Notes: generated from the letters alone by a model not told the origin. A DNA stretch of 64,000 nucleotides from Pacificitalea manganoxidans (GCF_002504165.1 NZ_CP021405.1:110679-174678), one strand, 5' to 3'; positions 1-8,880 are shown, counted from the first letter of the stretch. A program made the numbers and translations.

Positions 1-1
1 A

Positions 2-436
2 GTGGGCCAGCCGCGCGATCAGCGCCACGCCCCGCGTCCGTCGATTGCGCTCGCGCCTGGGGCGGCTGCGCGTTTGAACGAAATCCGCAGTGCCGCCATG
101 CGGGCCCGTTCGGGCGGGCGTGCGGATATGTTCGAGGCCTGCGCGATGCTGTCACGGGACCGCAGCCGGTCCCTGCGTGCGGTCAGCGACGGCATCGCCC
201 GGTGTCTGCCGCAGGCGCTTGGCTCGACTCCCGTTCTATACCGCGCGGGCTGCGCCGATCTGTCCTTTGACGAGGCGTGGTTGCTGCGTCTTGCCGCCGC
301 TGCGGAGCGGGAGGACGCCGATAGTTTCTCCTTCCTTCTTCGGTCCCGCGTTGTGCCGATGCACCGCCGGAATATGGGGTTTCTCGCCGCGGAACTGGCG
401 CGGCTCAGCTCTGCCGCGGCAGACCACGGCGTGTAA
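2..436 (+). CDS. Partial hypothetical protein (window edge)
   Basis: Open frame running in from the left edge of the window, so the true start is probably outside it. The visible 144 residues are rich in Ala and Arg and look helical; there is no membrane segment and no catalytic motif that I recognise. The middle part (about residues 42-140, starting DMFEACAML) looks like a real soluble domain, while the first 40 residues are low complexity and may be partly non-coding. It precedes dps but is separated from it by 129 bases that carry an iron-type regulatory box, so it is not obviously co-transcribed. Function unknown. Confidence 0.5.
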   Translation: MGQPRDQRHAPRPSIALAPGAAARLNEIRSAAMRARSGGRADMFEACAMLSRDRSRSLRAVSDGIARCLPQALGSTPVLYRAGCADLSFDEAWLLRLAAAAEREDADSFSFLLRSRVVPMHRRNMGFLAAELARLSSAAADHGV

Positions 437-457
437 TTCCCGACTGCTGTCGTCGGA

Positions 458-474
458 TTTAGAATTATTCTAAA
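458..474. promoter_or_regulatory. Irr box (ICE motif) upstream of dps
   Basis: The 17-base sequence TTTAGAATTATTCTAAA is an inverted repeat with seven-base arms TTTAGAA and TTCTAAA around a three-base centre. This is exactly the iron control element form (TTTAGAA-N3-TTCTAAA) known for the heme-dependent Fur-family regulator Irr in alphaproteobacteria. It ends 91 bases before the dps start codon, a position suited to promoter control. Irr binding is inferred from the motif. Confidence 0.8.
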
Positions 475-565
475 GAGGGGTTGAGCCCCTCCGGATCCGC
501 CTTATATGCTGTTGCAACAAGCCAGCCGGTTGCCAGCTAACGTCCTTGATCGAAAGGTGTCATTC

Positions 566-1036
566 ATGTCCCAGACCGCAGTTGCCCTCTCTCCCACCGC
601 CCGCGAAGCCATCGCCGAGGCGCTGAACCAATCCGTTGCCGAAACCGCCGTGACGACGATGCTTGCCCAGAACTTCCATTGGAATGTCACGGGCATGTCC
701 TTTGGTCCGTTGCACGCGCTGTTTCAGGAGATCTACGAAGATCACTTCACCGCGCAGGATGATCTGGCCGAGCGGATTCGCGCGCTTGCCGTTTTCGCCG
801 AAGGCACGCTTGCCGGGATGATCGCACGGTCCAAGGTCAGCGAATTCGAAGGCGAAGCAGACGCCAAGACCATGATCGCCAAGATGCTTGAGGCGCAGGA
901 AACCCTCGCATCCACTGTGCACGGCGCCGGGGAATTGGCGGCTGAGCATGGCGATACCCTGACCGAAGACCTGTGCATCGCACGCGGTCAGGTCCACGAG
1001 AAATTCGCATGGATGTTGCGCGCCCATCTCCAGTAA
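566..1036 (+). CDS. dps: Dps-family ferritin-like DNA-protection protein
   Basis: 156-residue mini-ferritin that should form a dodecamer, oxidise Fe(II) with peroxide and store iron, protecting DNA in the cytoplasm. The ferroxidase pattern is visible: His38 in FHWNV, His50, Glu54, Asp65 and Glu69 have the family spacing (12, 4, 11 and 4 residues apart). The ATG at 566 is chosen because GAAAGG lies just upstream and the protein then begins like known Dps proteins; an in-frame upstream ATG at 506 would add 20 atypical residues. It is a single-gene unit followed by a hairpin terminator. The Irr box at 458-474 implies control by iron/heme status. Assignment is very secure at family level. Confidence 0.95.
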   Translation: MSQTAVALSPTAREAIAEALNQSVAETAVTTMLAQNFHWNVTGMSFGPLHALFQEIYEDHFTAQDDLAERIRALAVFAEGTLAGMIARSKVSEFEGEADAKTMIAKMLEAQETLASTVHGAGELAAEHGDTLTEDLCIARGQVHEKFAWMLRAHLQ

Positions 1037-1059
1037 GCGCGACGTAACAGTTAGAGCGG

Positions 1060-1086
1060 ACGGCCGGGGGAAACCTCGGCCGTTTT
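1060..1086 (+). terminator. Rho-independent terminator after dps
   Basis: Inverted repeat with arms ACGGCCG (1060-1066) and CGGCCGT (1077-1083), extended by an inner GG/CC pair, followed by a T-rich stretch (TTTT, then GTGTTT). It lies 24 bases after the dps stop codon. Confidence 0.75.
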
Positions 1087-1138
1087 GTGTTTCAGGGCGC
1101 CGTCCTGAAGGTATGGCAGCCCAAGTGTAAAAAAGCCC

Positions 1139-1390
1139 TTAATCGCCGCGAAGTTTCGGCACTTTCAGTCCCTTTTTTTCGCACCGACGTCCAAACGCCA
1201 GCCGCCAATGGGTATAGCGCCCCATGACCTCCTGCTGGGCCATGACCAATTGCAGGAAAGCGGCGCGTTCCTTGGGCTTTTTAAGTTTTTTTCCCATCGA
1301 TTTTTGGGTTTTCGTCATCGAACACCCGATGCAATGACCCTCGCGCTTGAACTTGCAGACACCGATGCAGGGGCTTGGAAACTTTGGCAT
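1139..1390 (-). CDS. DUF1289 domain-containing protein
   Basis: 83-residue protein with the DUF1289 Cys pattern near the N-terminus: PSPCIGVCKFKREGHCIGC carries four cysteines (C8, C12, C20, C23) that probably bind a metal. The C-terminal half is basic (Lys/Arg rich). Members of this family are short, widespread in proteobacteria and of unknown function. It is transcribed away from the glycosyltransferase gene with about 140 bases between the two starts, so the two probably have separate promoters. The family call is confident; no role can be given. Confidence 0.85.
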   Translation of the reverse strand: MPKFPSPCIGVCKFKREGHCIGCSMTKTQKSMGKKLKKPKERAAFLQLVMAQQEVMGRYTHWRLAFGRRCEKKGLKVPKLRGD

Positions 1391-1532
1391 TATTGGCTCC
1401 TTCGGGCCTGAATTTGAGGCTCCGCCGCGCCCGGTGCAAGCCGCGATCCGTCAAATTCGCGGCAACTTTAACCTGCTCTTTACTCCTGCCGTGGAAGAAC
1501 AGTTGCGAACCCTGATTATTCGAGGCTTCGCC

Positions 1533-2708
1533 ATGACGGAACTGACGATCCTAGGCAATGCACCGGCAGCCGACCAACCGTCGATGCTGGGCTATGGACG
1601 CGCGTTGCATGACGTCGCGGACCGCGCTGGACTGCCCGTAGAGTATATGGTGCCACCGTCGTGGATCGGCGCGCCGATGACGCGGATTCCGCGTGACCAT
1701 CGGTTGCGACGGTTAGCGAACAATGTGGATCGATTCGCGGTCGCGCCCTTGGTCCTCGGGGCGCGGGGTGTCATCAGGCCGGTCGACACGCTTCATATCG
1801 TCGATCCCGGCAACCTGATTTATCTGCCGTATCTCACCGCGCGGCGCGTGATCGTGACCGTCCACGACATGATCCCGCATCTCGCCGCGCGGGGGGAGCT
1901 GCCGGGGCGCCCGGCGGGTGCTGCACGGAATTGGTATCTGGCGCGACTGCGCCACCTCCTGCCGCGGTGTGACCGGATCATCTGTGTCAGCGCGGCCACC
2001 CGGACGGATCTGTTGAGGCTCGTTCCGCTCGCGCCCGAACGGGTAGAGGTGATCCACAATGCGCAGGTGCAGCCGCTGGCGGTTGCGCAGGCGGGCGCGG
2101 GGGAACAGATGCGGATGCGTCTGGGTATTCCGGCAGACGCGCCATTGTTGCTGCATATCGGACGGAATTTTTACAAAAACCGCAGCGCTGTAAGGCAGGT
2201 CTTGGCCCGGCTGCGAAAGGATCGTCCCGAAACCCGCCTTGTGTTAGTGGGGGCAACGCCGGAGGACAGCGGCGCAGGGGTTTTTGTCGTCCCGCAGGCA
2301 ACGGCAGAGGATCTGAGCGCCCTGTATGCCGCGGCTAACCTGTTGCTTTTCCCGTCGCTTTCGGAGGGCTTTGGACTGCCGGTGATCGAGGCTCAGGCCG
2401 CCGGGCTTCCTGTCATATGCTCGGACCGGGGGAGCTTACCCGAGGTTGCGGGGGAGGGGGCGCTGCTGTGCCCGCCCGACGACATCGAAGGGCTGGCAAA
2501 GGCGGCGAAGCGCGTGCTGGGGCAGCCGGCGTTACGGGCGCGCCTGGTAACTAACGGCTATCGCAACGTGACGCGATTTGACGGCGCGCGTTGGGCCGAG
2601 GCGTATGTTCAGATGTGGGATCGCGCGTCCCATGCGCCGCCGCTCCGGGATCACGCGAGAGTTAAGCCGATGAATGTTGGCGCCATTCCGACCGGCCCAC
2701 GGGGATGA
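1533..2708 (+). CDS. Glycosyltransferase, GT4-like (GT-B fold)
   Basis: 391-residue retaining-type glycosyltransferase that should transfer a sugar from a nucleotide-sugar donor to a surface glycan or lipid acceptor. The C-terminal donor domain carries LLHIGRNFYKNR and the family signature SLSEGFGLPVIEAQAAGLPV, with the E-x7-E pair typical of GT4, followed by CSDRGSLPEVAGEGALL. The N-terminal half has VTVHDMIPHL and a CVSAATRTDL segment, as in mannosyl/rhamnosyl transferases. No membrane segment. The ATG at 1533 (after GAGG) is preferred to the open frame reaching back to 1347, which overlaps the opposite-strand gene. It stands alone, so acceptor and donor cannot be named. Confidence 0.82.
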   Translation: MTELTILGNAPAADQPSMLGYGRALHDVADRAGLPVEYMVPPSWIGAPMTRIPRDHRLRRLANNVDRFAVAPLVLGARGVIRPVDTLHIVDPGNLIYLPYLTARRVIVTVHDMIPHLAARGELPGRPAGAARNWYLARLRHLLPRCDRIICVSAATRTDLLRLVPLAPERVEVIHNAQVQPLAVAQAGAGEQMRMRLGIPADAPLLLHIGRNFYKNRSAVRQVLARLRKDRPETRLVLVGATPEDSGAGVFVVPQATAEDLSALYAAANLLLFPSLSEGFGLPVIEAQAAGLPVICSDRGSLPEVAGEGALLCPPDDIEGLAKAAKRVLGQPALRARLVTNGYRNVTRFDGARWAEAYVQMWDRASHAPPLRDHARVKPMNVGAIPTGPRG

Positions 2709-2728
2709 TCTGCTAAAGCGTAAGTGCC

Positions 2729-3466
2729 TTAGCGAAGCCCTTCGCGTGCGATCAGCAAGGCAAGATCGGTGATTGCCTGGGCGCGGGCGGCGGCGATGGC
2801 GCTGTAGCCACCTCCGGCGACATAGGGCACCGCCAGGTCAAAGAGGCGGGAGCGTTCGGGCGAACCGAAAGCCTCCGGCGCGACATAGTATTGCCCGGCG
2901 AGGCGGAAGCGGCCATCGGCCTCGGCCAACATACGCTCGATGCGGATATCGACCGTTGCGTCAGGCACATCGCGAAAGGGCCACGGCTCGGCGGCGACGG
3001 TGGCGCCTGTCGCCTGGCTCAGTGTCCGGGTGACCGATAGGGTCACTTCGCGCGCGGGGTCATCGGCCCACAGGCTGTCGGGCGTGGAAGAAAGCGCGCC
3101 GTCTGGCTGAACCACGGTGATTTCTTCCAACGCCGCATAGGTGGGTAGGGACACCTCGCGAATGCCGACGCGGGAATAAGCGATGGGCTGACGCGCCTGC
3201 GTGGCTGCGGGCGGCGTGGCGTAGCGCAGGGGATCTTCGCCGCATGCGGCAAGGGCAAGCGTCGCAGTTGCAGCAAGCCCGCCGCGGCGCAGGGCGCGCC
3301 CGAAGCTTGGCGTGCGGGAAGCCGATGCCGTTACGGCTATCGGCGATGCCCCACGCCGGGGCGCGCGCTCAGGGCGCGGCAAGTTGGTGATAGCCGCGCG
3401 GGCGGAGCGGACCAACAGTGGCAAGGAGGTGAGGAAGTGGCTGAACGCATGTTGAAAATTCTGCAT
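2729..3466 (-). CDS. pqiC: PqiC-like ABC-transport auxiliary lipoprotein
   Basis: 245-residue protein of the PqiC/DUF330 family, the outer-membrane lipoprotein partner of PqiAB-type MCE lipid transporters. Visible features are a lipobox LAAC with its Cys at residue 75, then YSRVGIREVSLPTYAALEEI and a C-terminal ALITDLALLIAREGL-like helix. It is last in the pqi operon. Start choice is uncertain: ATG 3466 has an AAGGA ribosome site but leaves the lipobox unusually far from the N-terminus; an in-frame ATG at 3694, immediately after the pqiB stop, gives an even longer low-complexity leader. No GTG or ATG lies just ahead of the lipobox, so a long n-region or a rarer start codon must be assumed. 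Confidence 0.78.
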   Translation of the reverse strand: MQNFQHAFSHFLTSLPLLVRSARAAITNLPRPERAPRRGASPIAVTASASRTPSFGRALRRGGLAATATLALAACGEDPLRYATPPAATQARQPIAYSRVGIREVSLPTYAALEEITVVQPDGALSSTPDSLWADDPAREVTLSVTRTLSQATGATVAAEPWPFRDVPDATVDIRIERMLAEADGRFRLAGQYYVAPEAFGSPERSRLFDLAVPYVAGGGYSAIAAARAQAITDLALLIAREGLR

Positions 3467-3694
3467 TTCATATCCTTGCTGTGTCGCGTCCCTGTGGGCC
3501 GGGCGGCGGTCGGTGCGGTGGGACAGTTGCGCGGCGTCCCGCGCTCCATGAGTGGTGCCAGCGATAAGCGACGGCTTAATGCTAAGCGGATGGCGCGCCG
3601 CGCTACGCTGATTGGCCAAACGCGCCCACGCAGCGATCAGCACGGCAGTTGGCGTCGGGTCCGTGGCGCCGGGACGCGGGGCAAACGGGTTCAT

Positions 3695-5791
3695 TCAGCG
3701 CCCCAGAATGATGGAATTCGGGCGGCGCGCAAGGGTCCGCGCAAGGCTTTCGATGGCCTGCGCGGCCTTTTCGACCTCCCGCGCGGCGGCGCGGGCCGTG
3801 CGGTTCAGTTCGGAATCGCTGTCGAAGCCGCGCAGGGTGGTCTGGGCGTCACCCAGCAGGACATCCATGCGGCGGACCAAGGCGGGCAGATCACCGGCAG
3901 CAACCTCGACGGCGCGGGCGGCATCGCCCGCGGAGGCAAGCGCCGCATTAAGGTTTTCGACACTGCCGCCCTGACGGATCTCGGCCAGCATGGCCTCGCC
4001 CTCGGTCAGCGCGCCTTCGAGCGCGACAAGCAGATCCTCGGTCTCCTCGGAGCCAAGAACGCGGTCAGCGGTCTCGGCAAGGTCGGACAATTCGGTCACC
4101 AGGCGTTCGAGGGGCAGCTCTTCGACATTTGTGGCGATGGCGTTGACCCGGTCGATCAGCGCAGGCACGCCTTCGGTGCTGTCGGTGACGGATTGCGCGG
4201 CCTGGGCGGCGTTGTCGACGGCGGCGAGCAGGCGATCGACGGCCTCGGCTTCGTTCAGGTCCTGAACCACGGCGCGCAGATCGGCAGAGACACCCTCGAT
4301 TTCGGTCATGACAGAGGCAAGCTGCGCAGGCAGGGCCTGCACCTCCTCCGATCCGACGATGCCGCGCACATCGCCCAGAAGATTGGATACATCGGCGGGC
4401 ACCTGACGCAGTTTTTCATCCGAAACCAGTGCGGTGGCGGAATTGAGGAACCCAATGGCAGAGCCGATCAGCTCCTCGATCGGGAGTTCGTTGATCCGCT
4501 GGAACACGCCTTCGGCGGTGGCGGAGACATCGGAGATGTCGTTTTCGGTCGTGGGCAGCAGCGGATAGGGATCAAATTCCATATCGAGCGCGGCGGGTTC
4601 GGCCTCGGGCGTCAGGATGAGTTCCACCTTCAGGCCACCGGTGAGAATCGACGCGCTGGCAAGCCGGGCGCGAAGGCCCGCGGCGACCCGATCGGACAGG
4701 AAATCCTCGGCGCGTTCGTCGCTTTCAAGCCCCAGTCGCGCAGGCCGCAGGGAGAGGGTGGCCAGCAGACGCACGCGGTCGTCGCCAAACCGCTCGCGGT
4801 CGACGATGCCGTTGACGTTCTCGACCTCGCCGATCTGGACGCCGCGCAATTCCACCGCCGCGCCGGAGGCAAGGCCGCTGACATTATCGTCGAAGATCAC
4901 GGCGAAATTGACGGTCTGGCCTTCGTCACGGTTAAAGATCGAGGTCCGCGCGCTGCCTTCGTCGGGGTAGAGGTCGAATTGGCTGCCCTCGGGCACCGCT
5001 TCGCCACCGGATACGACGGTGTCGAACGCGACCCCCCCGGAAATGAGCGAGGCGAGGGAGGAGAAATTCAGCTCCGCCCCACCCGGCCCAATGGAGAAGC
5101 TGAACCCCGTCGTGTCCCAGAACCGGGTATTGGTGGAGATCAGGCTGGAATACGGCGCGTAGACCACTGCTTCGGCGGCGGTCGCGACCCCCCCGGTGAG
5201 GATCTGCGGCTCACCAATCTGGCCGACCTCGATGCCCTTGAACAGGATCGGGGTGCCGCGGGAGAGCGAGCTTCCGGGTTGGGCGCGCAGCTGGATCGTC
5301 AGGCCGTCCTGACCGGCGCGCAGCAGCGGCGCGGTCGACAGGCCCTCATGCTCCACCGCGAGGCCACCGGGTTTGTCGTCCCACGCGCCTTCGATATATA
5401 CGCCGGACAGCACGGTCGTCAGGCCGGTGACCCCACGGGCCGAAACCTCGGGCTGGACGACCCAGAACCGCGCTTCGCGGTCGACAAAATCGGCGATCTC
5501 GGGCCCGATCCGCACGGAGACCTTTACCTTATCCAACTCGGAGGAGAACCCAACCTCCTCCACGATGCCGACGGTCACCTCGCGGTAGCGCAGTTCGGTT
5601 TCGCCCTCCTTCACGCCGCTGGCGCTGTCGAAGACGATTTCGATGAGCGGGCCCTTGTTGGAGTAGTTCTGCCACGCGACGCCAAGCGCGATCGCAAGCG
5701 CGATCACGGGGATCAGCCAGACGATCGAGATCCGCGACCAGATCGAGCGGTGGCCCTCGGCGATCGGCAGGTCTGGCGGCGTGTCGGTCAT
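3695..5791 (-). CDS. pqiB: PqiB-like MCE-domain intermembrane transport protein
   Basis: 698-residue protein expected to be anchored in the inner membrane and to form a periplasmic tunnel carrying lipids between the two membranes. A short cytoplasmic N-terminus is followed by one membrane segment (about residues 24-42, VWLIPVIALAIALGVAW). MCE domains follow: the first begins near GPLIEIVFDSASGVKEGE, the second near GLTIQLRAQPGSSLSRG, the third near QTVNFAVIFDDNVSGLASG, each with the GxxV/I-x-Y/F-x-G-I-x-V-G pattern. The last 250 residues form the long acidic helical region typical of PqiB. Its start overlaps the end of pqiA by 4 bases, indicating coupled translation. Confidence 0.92.
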   Translation of the reverse strand: MTDTPPDLPIAEGHRSIWSRISIVWLIPVIALAIALGVAWQNYSNKGPLIEIVFDSASGVKEGETELRYREVTVGIVEEVGFSSELDKVKVSVRIGPEIADFVDREARFWVVQPEVSARGVTGLTTVLSGVYIEGAWDDKPGGLAVEHEGLSTAPLLRAGQDGLTIQLRAQPGSSLSRGTPILFKGIEVGQIGEPQILTGGVATAAEAVVYAPYSSLISTNTRFWDTTGFSFSIGPGGAELNFSSLASLISGGVAFDTVVSGGEAVPEGSQFDLYPDEGSARTSIFNRDEGQTVNFAVIFDDNVSGLASGAAVELRGVQIGEVENVNGIVDRERFGDDRVRLLATLSLRPARLGLESDERAEDFLSDRVAAGLRARLASASILTGGLKVELILTPEAEPAALDMEFDPYPLLPTTENDISDVSATAEGVFQRINELPIEELIGSAIGFLNSATALVSDEKLRQVPADVSNLLGDVRGIVGSEEVQALPAQLASVMTEIEGVSADLRAVVQDLNEAEAVDRLLAAVDNAAQAAQSVTDSTEGVPALIDRVNAIATNVEELPLERLVTELSDLAETADRVLGSEETEDLLVALEGALTEGEAMLAEIRQGGSVENLNAALASAGDAARAVEVAAGDLPALVRRMDVLLGDAQTTLRGFDSDSELNRTARAAAREVEKAAQAIESLARTLARRPNSIILGR

Positions 5792-6597
5792 GAGCGGGGC
5801 TCCGGCTGGGCGATGGCGTAGGGCGGGGCGGCGGTATCGGCGGCACTGTCGGTGTGCGTGTTCGTCACGGTGTCGGTATCAGTGTCGGCGCTCGTGTCGG
5901 GTGTGGCGGTCGATGCGGCGGGCGTCGTTTCGGTCTGGGTCGCGCCGGGCGGTTGCGCGGCGTCCTCGGGGGCGGGCGCGGTGCCGTCCCAGATCAGCCG
6001 TGGATCGAAACTTTGCGCGGATAACATTGTAAAGATCACCGAGAGGGCGAAGGTCAGGCTCGCGGGGCCGGGCTGAACCGACGCGACCGAGCCCAGATGC
6101 ACCAGCGACGCAAGGATCGCAACGACGAAGACGTCCACCATCGACCAGCGCCCGATATATTCCACCACCTCGTAGAGCACCTGCCGCTGATGCGGGGGCA
6201 GGCGGTGTCCGCGCCGGACGGAAAAGGCGAGATAGGCGATGGCGATAAATTTCGACACCGGGATCAGGACCGAGGCGATCAGGATGACGGCGGCGATGCC
6301 ATAGGCGCCATGATGGGCGAGTTCGACTGCGCCGCCGATGATCGTGTCTTCGGAGACCTGAAACAGGGTGCGTGTGCGCAGCATCGGGTAGAGATTGGCC
6401 GGGAAATAGCACAGCAGCCCCGCGACCCACCACGCCCAGACTTTCTGCAGGCTATGGGGATCGCGCGACACCAGCCGGGTATGGCACAGCCCACACCGAT
6501 CCGTGCCCGCCGGCCACACACGGGCACAGCGGCGACAGGCGAGAAGCCCGGCGCGGCGCGCGGTCAGCGTCCGGTGCTCGTGTTCAGTGAATGCCAT
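5788..6597 (-). CDS. pqiA: PqiA-family membrane protein, second half
   Basis: 269-residue inner-membrane protein with one PqiA domain. The N-terminal zinc-ribbon pattern is clear (CRRC at about residue 21 and CGLCH at about 35). Four hydrophobic segments follow, with the family landmarks FPANLYPMLRT, SVLIPVSKF and RWSMVDVFVVAILASLVHL. The C-terminal 60 residues are a low-complexity Thr/Asp/Ala tail (repeats of TDTDT type) that is not part of the domain. In E. coli both PqiA domains lie in one protein; here the pair is encoded by two overlapping genes. It is coupled to pqiB by a 4-base overlap. Confidence 0.92.
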   Translation of the reverse strand: MAFTEHEHRTLTARRAGLLACRRCARVWPAGTDRCGLCHTRLVSRDPHSLQKVWAWWVAGLLCYFPANLYPMLRTRTLFQVSEDTIIGGAVELAHHGAYGIAAVILIASVLIPVSKFIAIAYLAFSVRRGHRLPPHQRQVLYEVVEYIGRWSMVDVFVVAILASLVHLGSVASVQPGPASLTFALSVIFTMLSAQSFDPRLIWDGTAPAPEDAAQPPGATQTETTPAASTATPDTSADTDTDTVTNTHTDSAADTAAPPYAIAQPEPRS

Positions 6598-7232
6598 ACA
6601 GACCAGCTACAGATGAATCTTTCCTGAATCAAAGCGATAACCACCAGCGCGGCGAACATCCAGAACGCGGGTCCGAACTCCACCCGCGCCAAATCCGCGA
6701 CCTTTACGAGACTGACGGCGCAGCCGATGGCAAAGATTTCAGCCATGGACCACGGGCGCAGTTTTTCGGCCAGCCGATAGGCGCGGCGGGCCTGTCGCGC
6801 GGGCGGGCGGTCAAACACCAGCGGCCCGATCACATAGATGAGCAGCAGCATGCGCGCGGCGGGGATCACAAGGACAAAGGCCGCCATCGCGACGGCAAGG
6901 ATCGCCAGACGCCCGCCGGTAAAGACGAGGATCGCGTCGATCAGCGACACGGAATTGCCCAAGCCCGCCGCCTCGATCCGCAGAAAGGGGAAAAACGCCG
7001 CCCCGATCGCCAGCACCAACACTGTCACCGCGAGCATGATGATCTGCATCCCGGCCTTGCGCCGGGGCGCGGCCAGCACATGACCGCAGCGGGCGCAGAC
7101 GGCCCGTTGACCATTGGCGGGGGTGCCATTGCGGTAAAGCGCATCGCATTCGGTGCAGGCCATCAGATCCTCGGCCCGCGTTTCGGCAAGCGGGGGACCG
7201 GACCGGGTCAGGGGAGGGGCGGTTGCGGACAT
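6564..7232 (-). CDS. pqiA: PqiA-family membrane protein, first half
   Basis: 222-residue inner-membrane protein with a single PqiA domain: a zinc ribbon (CTECD near residue 26, CARCGH near 46), then hydrophobic segments including IIMLAVTVLVLAIGAAFFPF and landmarks LRPWSMAEIFAIGCAVSLVK. It corresponds to the first of the two domains of E. coli PqiA. ATG 7232 is chosen because the 27 residues upstream in the open frame are not family-like. Its 3' end overlaps the next pqiA gene by 34 bases, so the operon reads pqiA-pqiA-pqiB-pqiC. Confidence 0.88.
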   Translation of the reverse strand: MSATAPPLTRSGPPLAETRAEDLMACTECDALYRNGTPANGQRAVCARCGHVLAAPRRKAGMQIIMLAVTVLVLAIGAAFFPFLRIEAAGLGNSVSLIDAILVFTGGRLAILAVAMAAFVLVIPAARMLLLIYVIGPLVFDRPPARQARRAYRLAEKLRPWSMAEIFAIGCAVSLVKVADLARVEFGPAFWMFAALVVIALIQERFICSWSVWHSLNTSTGR

Positions 7233-7645
7233 GCGGGCGAAGGGTCCATTGACAAGAAGGGCGGTGCAGGCCGGATTGGCGGGGCTCCGAAGGGCTCCGG
7301 GGCGGGCGGGCACAGGATGGAGCGAAATTCCGCCAAGTCTAGGGTTCGGGCGCGCCGGGTTCCAGTGGCGTTACGGCAGTTGCCCATCACAATGCGGTTT
7401 CGCGGTGACAGGGGCCGGGCCGGGGCCGATCTGACCGGCGCTGGCACGCCGCCGGGGCGATTCGCGGCCGGACGGGCGCAGGTGTGCCTTGGCGCGGGAT
7501 CGGGCTCTGGCACCTTGCTGAAAAATCCGGCAGACCAGCATTTTCAGTGCTGACCCAAGGGAAAGAAGTTTTGCCAAACCGCTTTTTCGTTCGTAAACTA
7601 ACAATAATAAACCACCAAAAAACGACCAACAGGGAAACCAGAACC
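7233..7645. other. Divergent intergenic region, no gene seen
   Basis: 413 bases between the divergent pqiA and TAXI-transporter genes. The left part is GC-rich without a convincing coding frame. The last 75 bases (about 7565-7645) are noticeably AT-rich, including runs such as AACAATAATAAACC, and probably hold the promoter of the transporter operon. I see no clear operator palindrome. Confidence 0.5.
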
Positions 7646-8632
7646 ATGACCAGACAGATCCGTGCATTGACCATAGCCGCGCTGGCCGCGGCGGCACCGT
7701 TGTTTACCCCCGTGGCCGCGCAGGCCGCGAACCTGACCCTGTGCGGCGCGTCGCCGGGCGGGTTGTGGAGCCTGCTGGGTGTCGGGCTCGACGCTGCCGT
7801 GCGCGAGGCCGATCCCGGCAGCACCGTGACCTATCAGACCTCCTCCGGCGGGTTCGCCAATATCGTTCAGCTGAAATCCGGCGCCTGCGATTTGGCCATC
7901 GTCCATGCGGGCGAGGTGATCATCGCGGAGCGGGGCGACGCCCCGTTCAAGGAGCCGACCGGCGGCATCGCTACGGTCGCGCTGATGTATGACAAGGCGC
8001 CGATGCACTGGCTGATGGGCAAGGAATTCGCGGATAAATACAGCATTTCCTCCATCGCCGATATCGCACCAGCGGAAGCGCCGATGTCGTTCGTGTCGAA
8101 CCGCGCCGGTATTCTGCCCGCGATCCTTGCCGAGGAATCGTTGAAAGCTGTCGGGCTGGATTACGAGGCGCTCGAAGGGTTCGGCGGCAATGTCCAATAC
8201 GAGGGGTCCTCCGGTGCAGCCGAAGTGATGCAGGACCGCAAGGCCGATATGTGGGCCAACGCGACTTTCGTGGGCACAGGCGCAGTCAACGCCATCGCCA
8301 ATGCCCGCGATGTGACGCTGCTGTCGGTGCCTGACGAGGTCATCGCGGACATGGTGGAGCGGTATGGCTCCGAAGAGGTCACGATCGAGGCGGGCGCCTA
8401 TGACTGGCTCGACCACGACGTGAAGACTTTTGGCGCGCGGGCGCTGCTGGTCGCCGCCGAGGATGCCGACCCGGAAACGATCAAGCTGGTGGCCGGTGCG
8501 ATCCGCGATCACGCCGACAAGATCGCCGAAGTGCATGGGGCGATGGGCGCCTATACCGCAGACTTCGCGGCGTCGTTCGATGTGCTGCCCTATCACCCGG
8601 CTGCGGCCGAGGCGATGGGCATCACCCAGTAA
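7646..8632 (+). CDS. TAXI-family TRAP transporter solute-binding protein
   Basis: 328-residue periplasmic binding protein. A Sec signal peptide covers about residues 1-27 (ending PVAAQAA). The mature protein starts NLTLCGASPGGLWSLLGVGL, the TAXI family opening in which a GxxxGxxxxxG-like loop precedes the first helix, followed by TYQTSSGGFANIVQLKSGACDLAI. It delivers a small carboxylate-type ligand to the fused permease encoded next. ATG 7646 has AGGGA upstream and starts the signal peptide. First gene of the operon with nadC and the PhnN/AMP-phosphorylase fusion. TAXI ligands are often 2-oxo acids or dicarboxylates; the ligand here cannot be read from the sequence. Confidence 0.88.
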   Translation: MTRQIRALTIAALAAAAPLFTPVAAQAANLTLCGASPGGLWSLLGVGLDAAVREADPGSTVTYQTSSGGFANIVQLKSGACDLAIVHAGEVIIAERGDAPFKEPTGGIATVALMYDKAPMHWLMGKEFADKYSISSIADIAPAEAPMSFVSNRAGILPAILAEESLKAVGLDYEALEGFGGNVQYEGSSGAAEVMQDRKADMWANATFVGTGAVNAIANARDVTLLSVPDEVIADMVERYGSEEVTIEAGAYDWLDHDVKTFGARALLVAAEDADPETIKLVAGAIRDHADKIAEVHGAMGAYTADFAASFDVLPYHPAAAEAMGITQ

Positions 8633-8880
8633 AGCGCCAAGGTTCAGGCCCCGCCTGCGCCCGCATCCGACCGGCCCGACCGATCCGATGCGCGGCAGTG
8701 TGGGGTCTGAGCCCGCGATTATGAGCCTGCCCCCGCCGCCGTGCATCGGCGCGCATGTGATGCCCCCGGCGGGCATCCACCCCGGACCGATCTGCGGCGG
8801 GGGCCGGTTTCTGCACCTTCTCGGCGATGTCGTGACGCCGACACAGCATATCTTGGCAGCCTTGCCGATTGGATCCACCG

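Noticed and set aside
1347..1532. Longer glycosyltransferase start
   Set aside because: It overlaps the DUF1289 gene and adds 62 residues unlike the GT-B fold.
3437..5821. 794-residue open frame on the plus strand
   Set aside because: It lies fully antisense to pqiB/pqiC, which have clear domains, and its translation is Gly/Arg/Asp-rich without motifs. It is a by-product of high GC.
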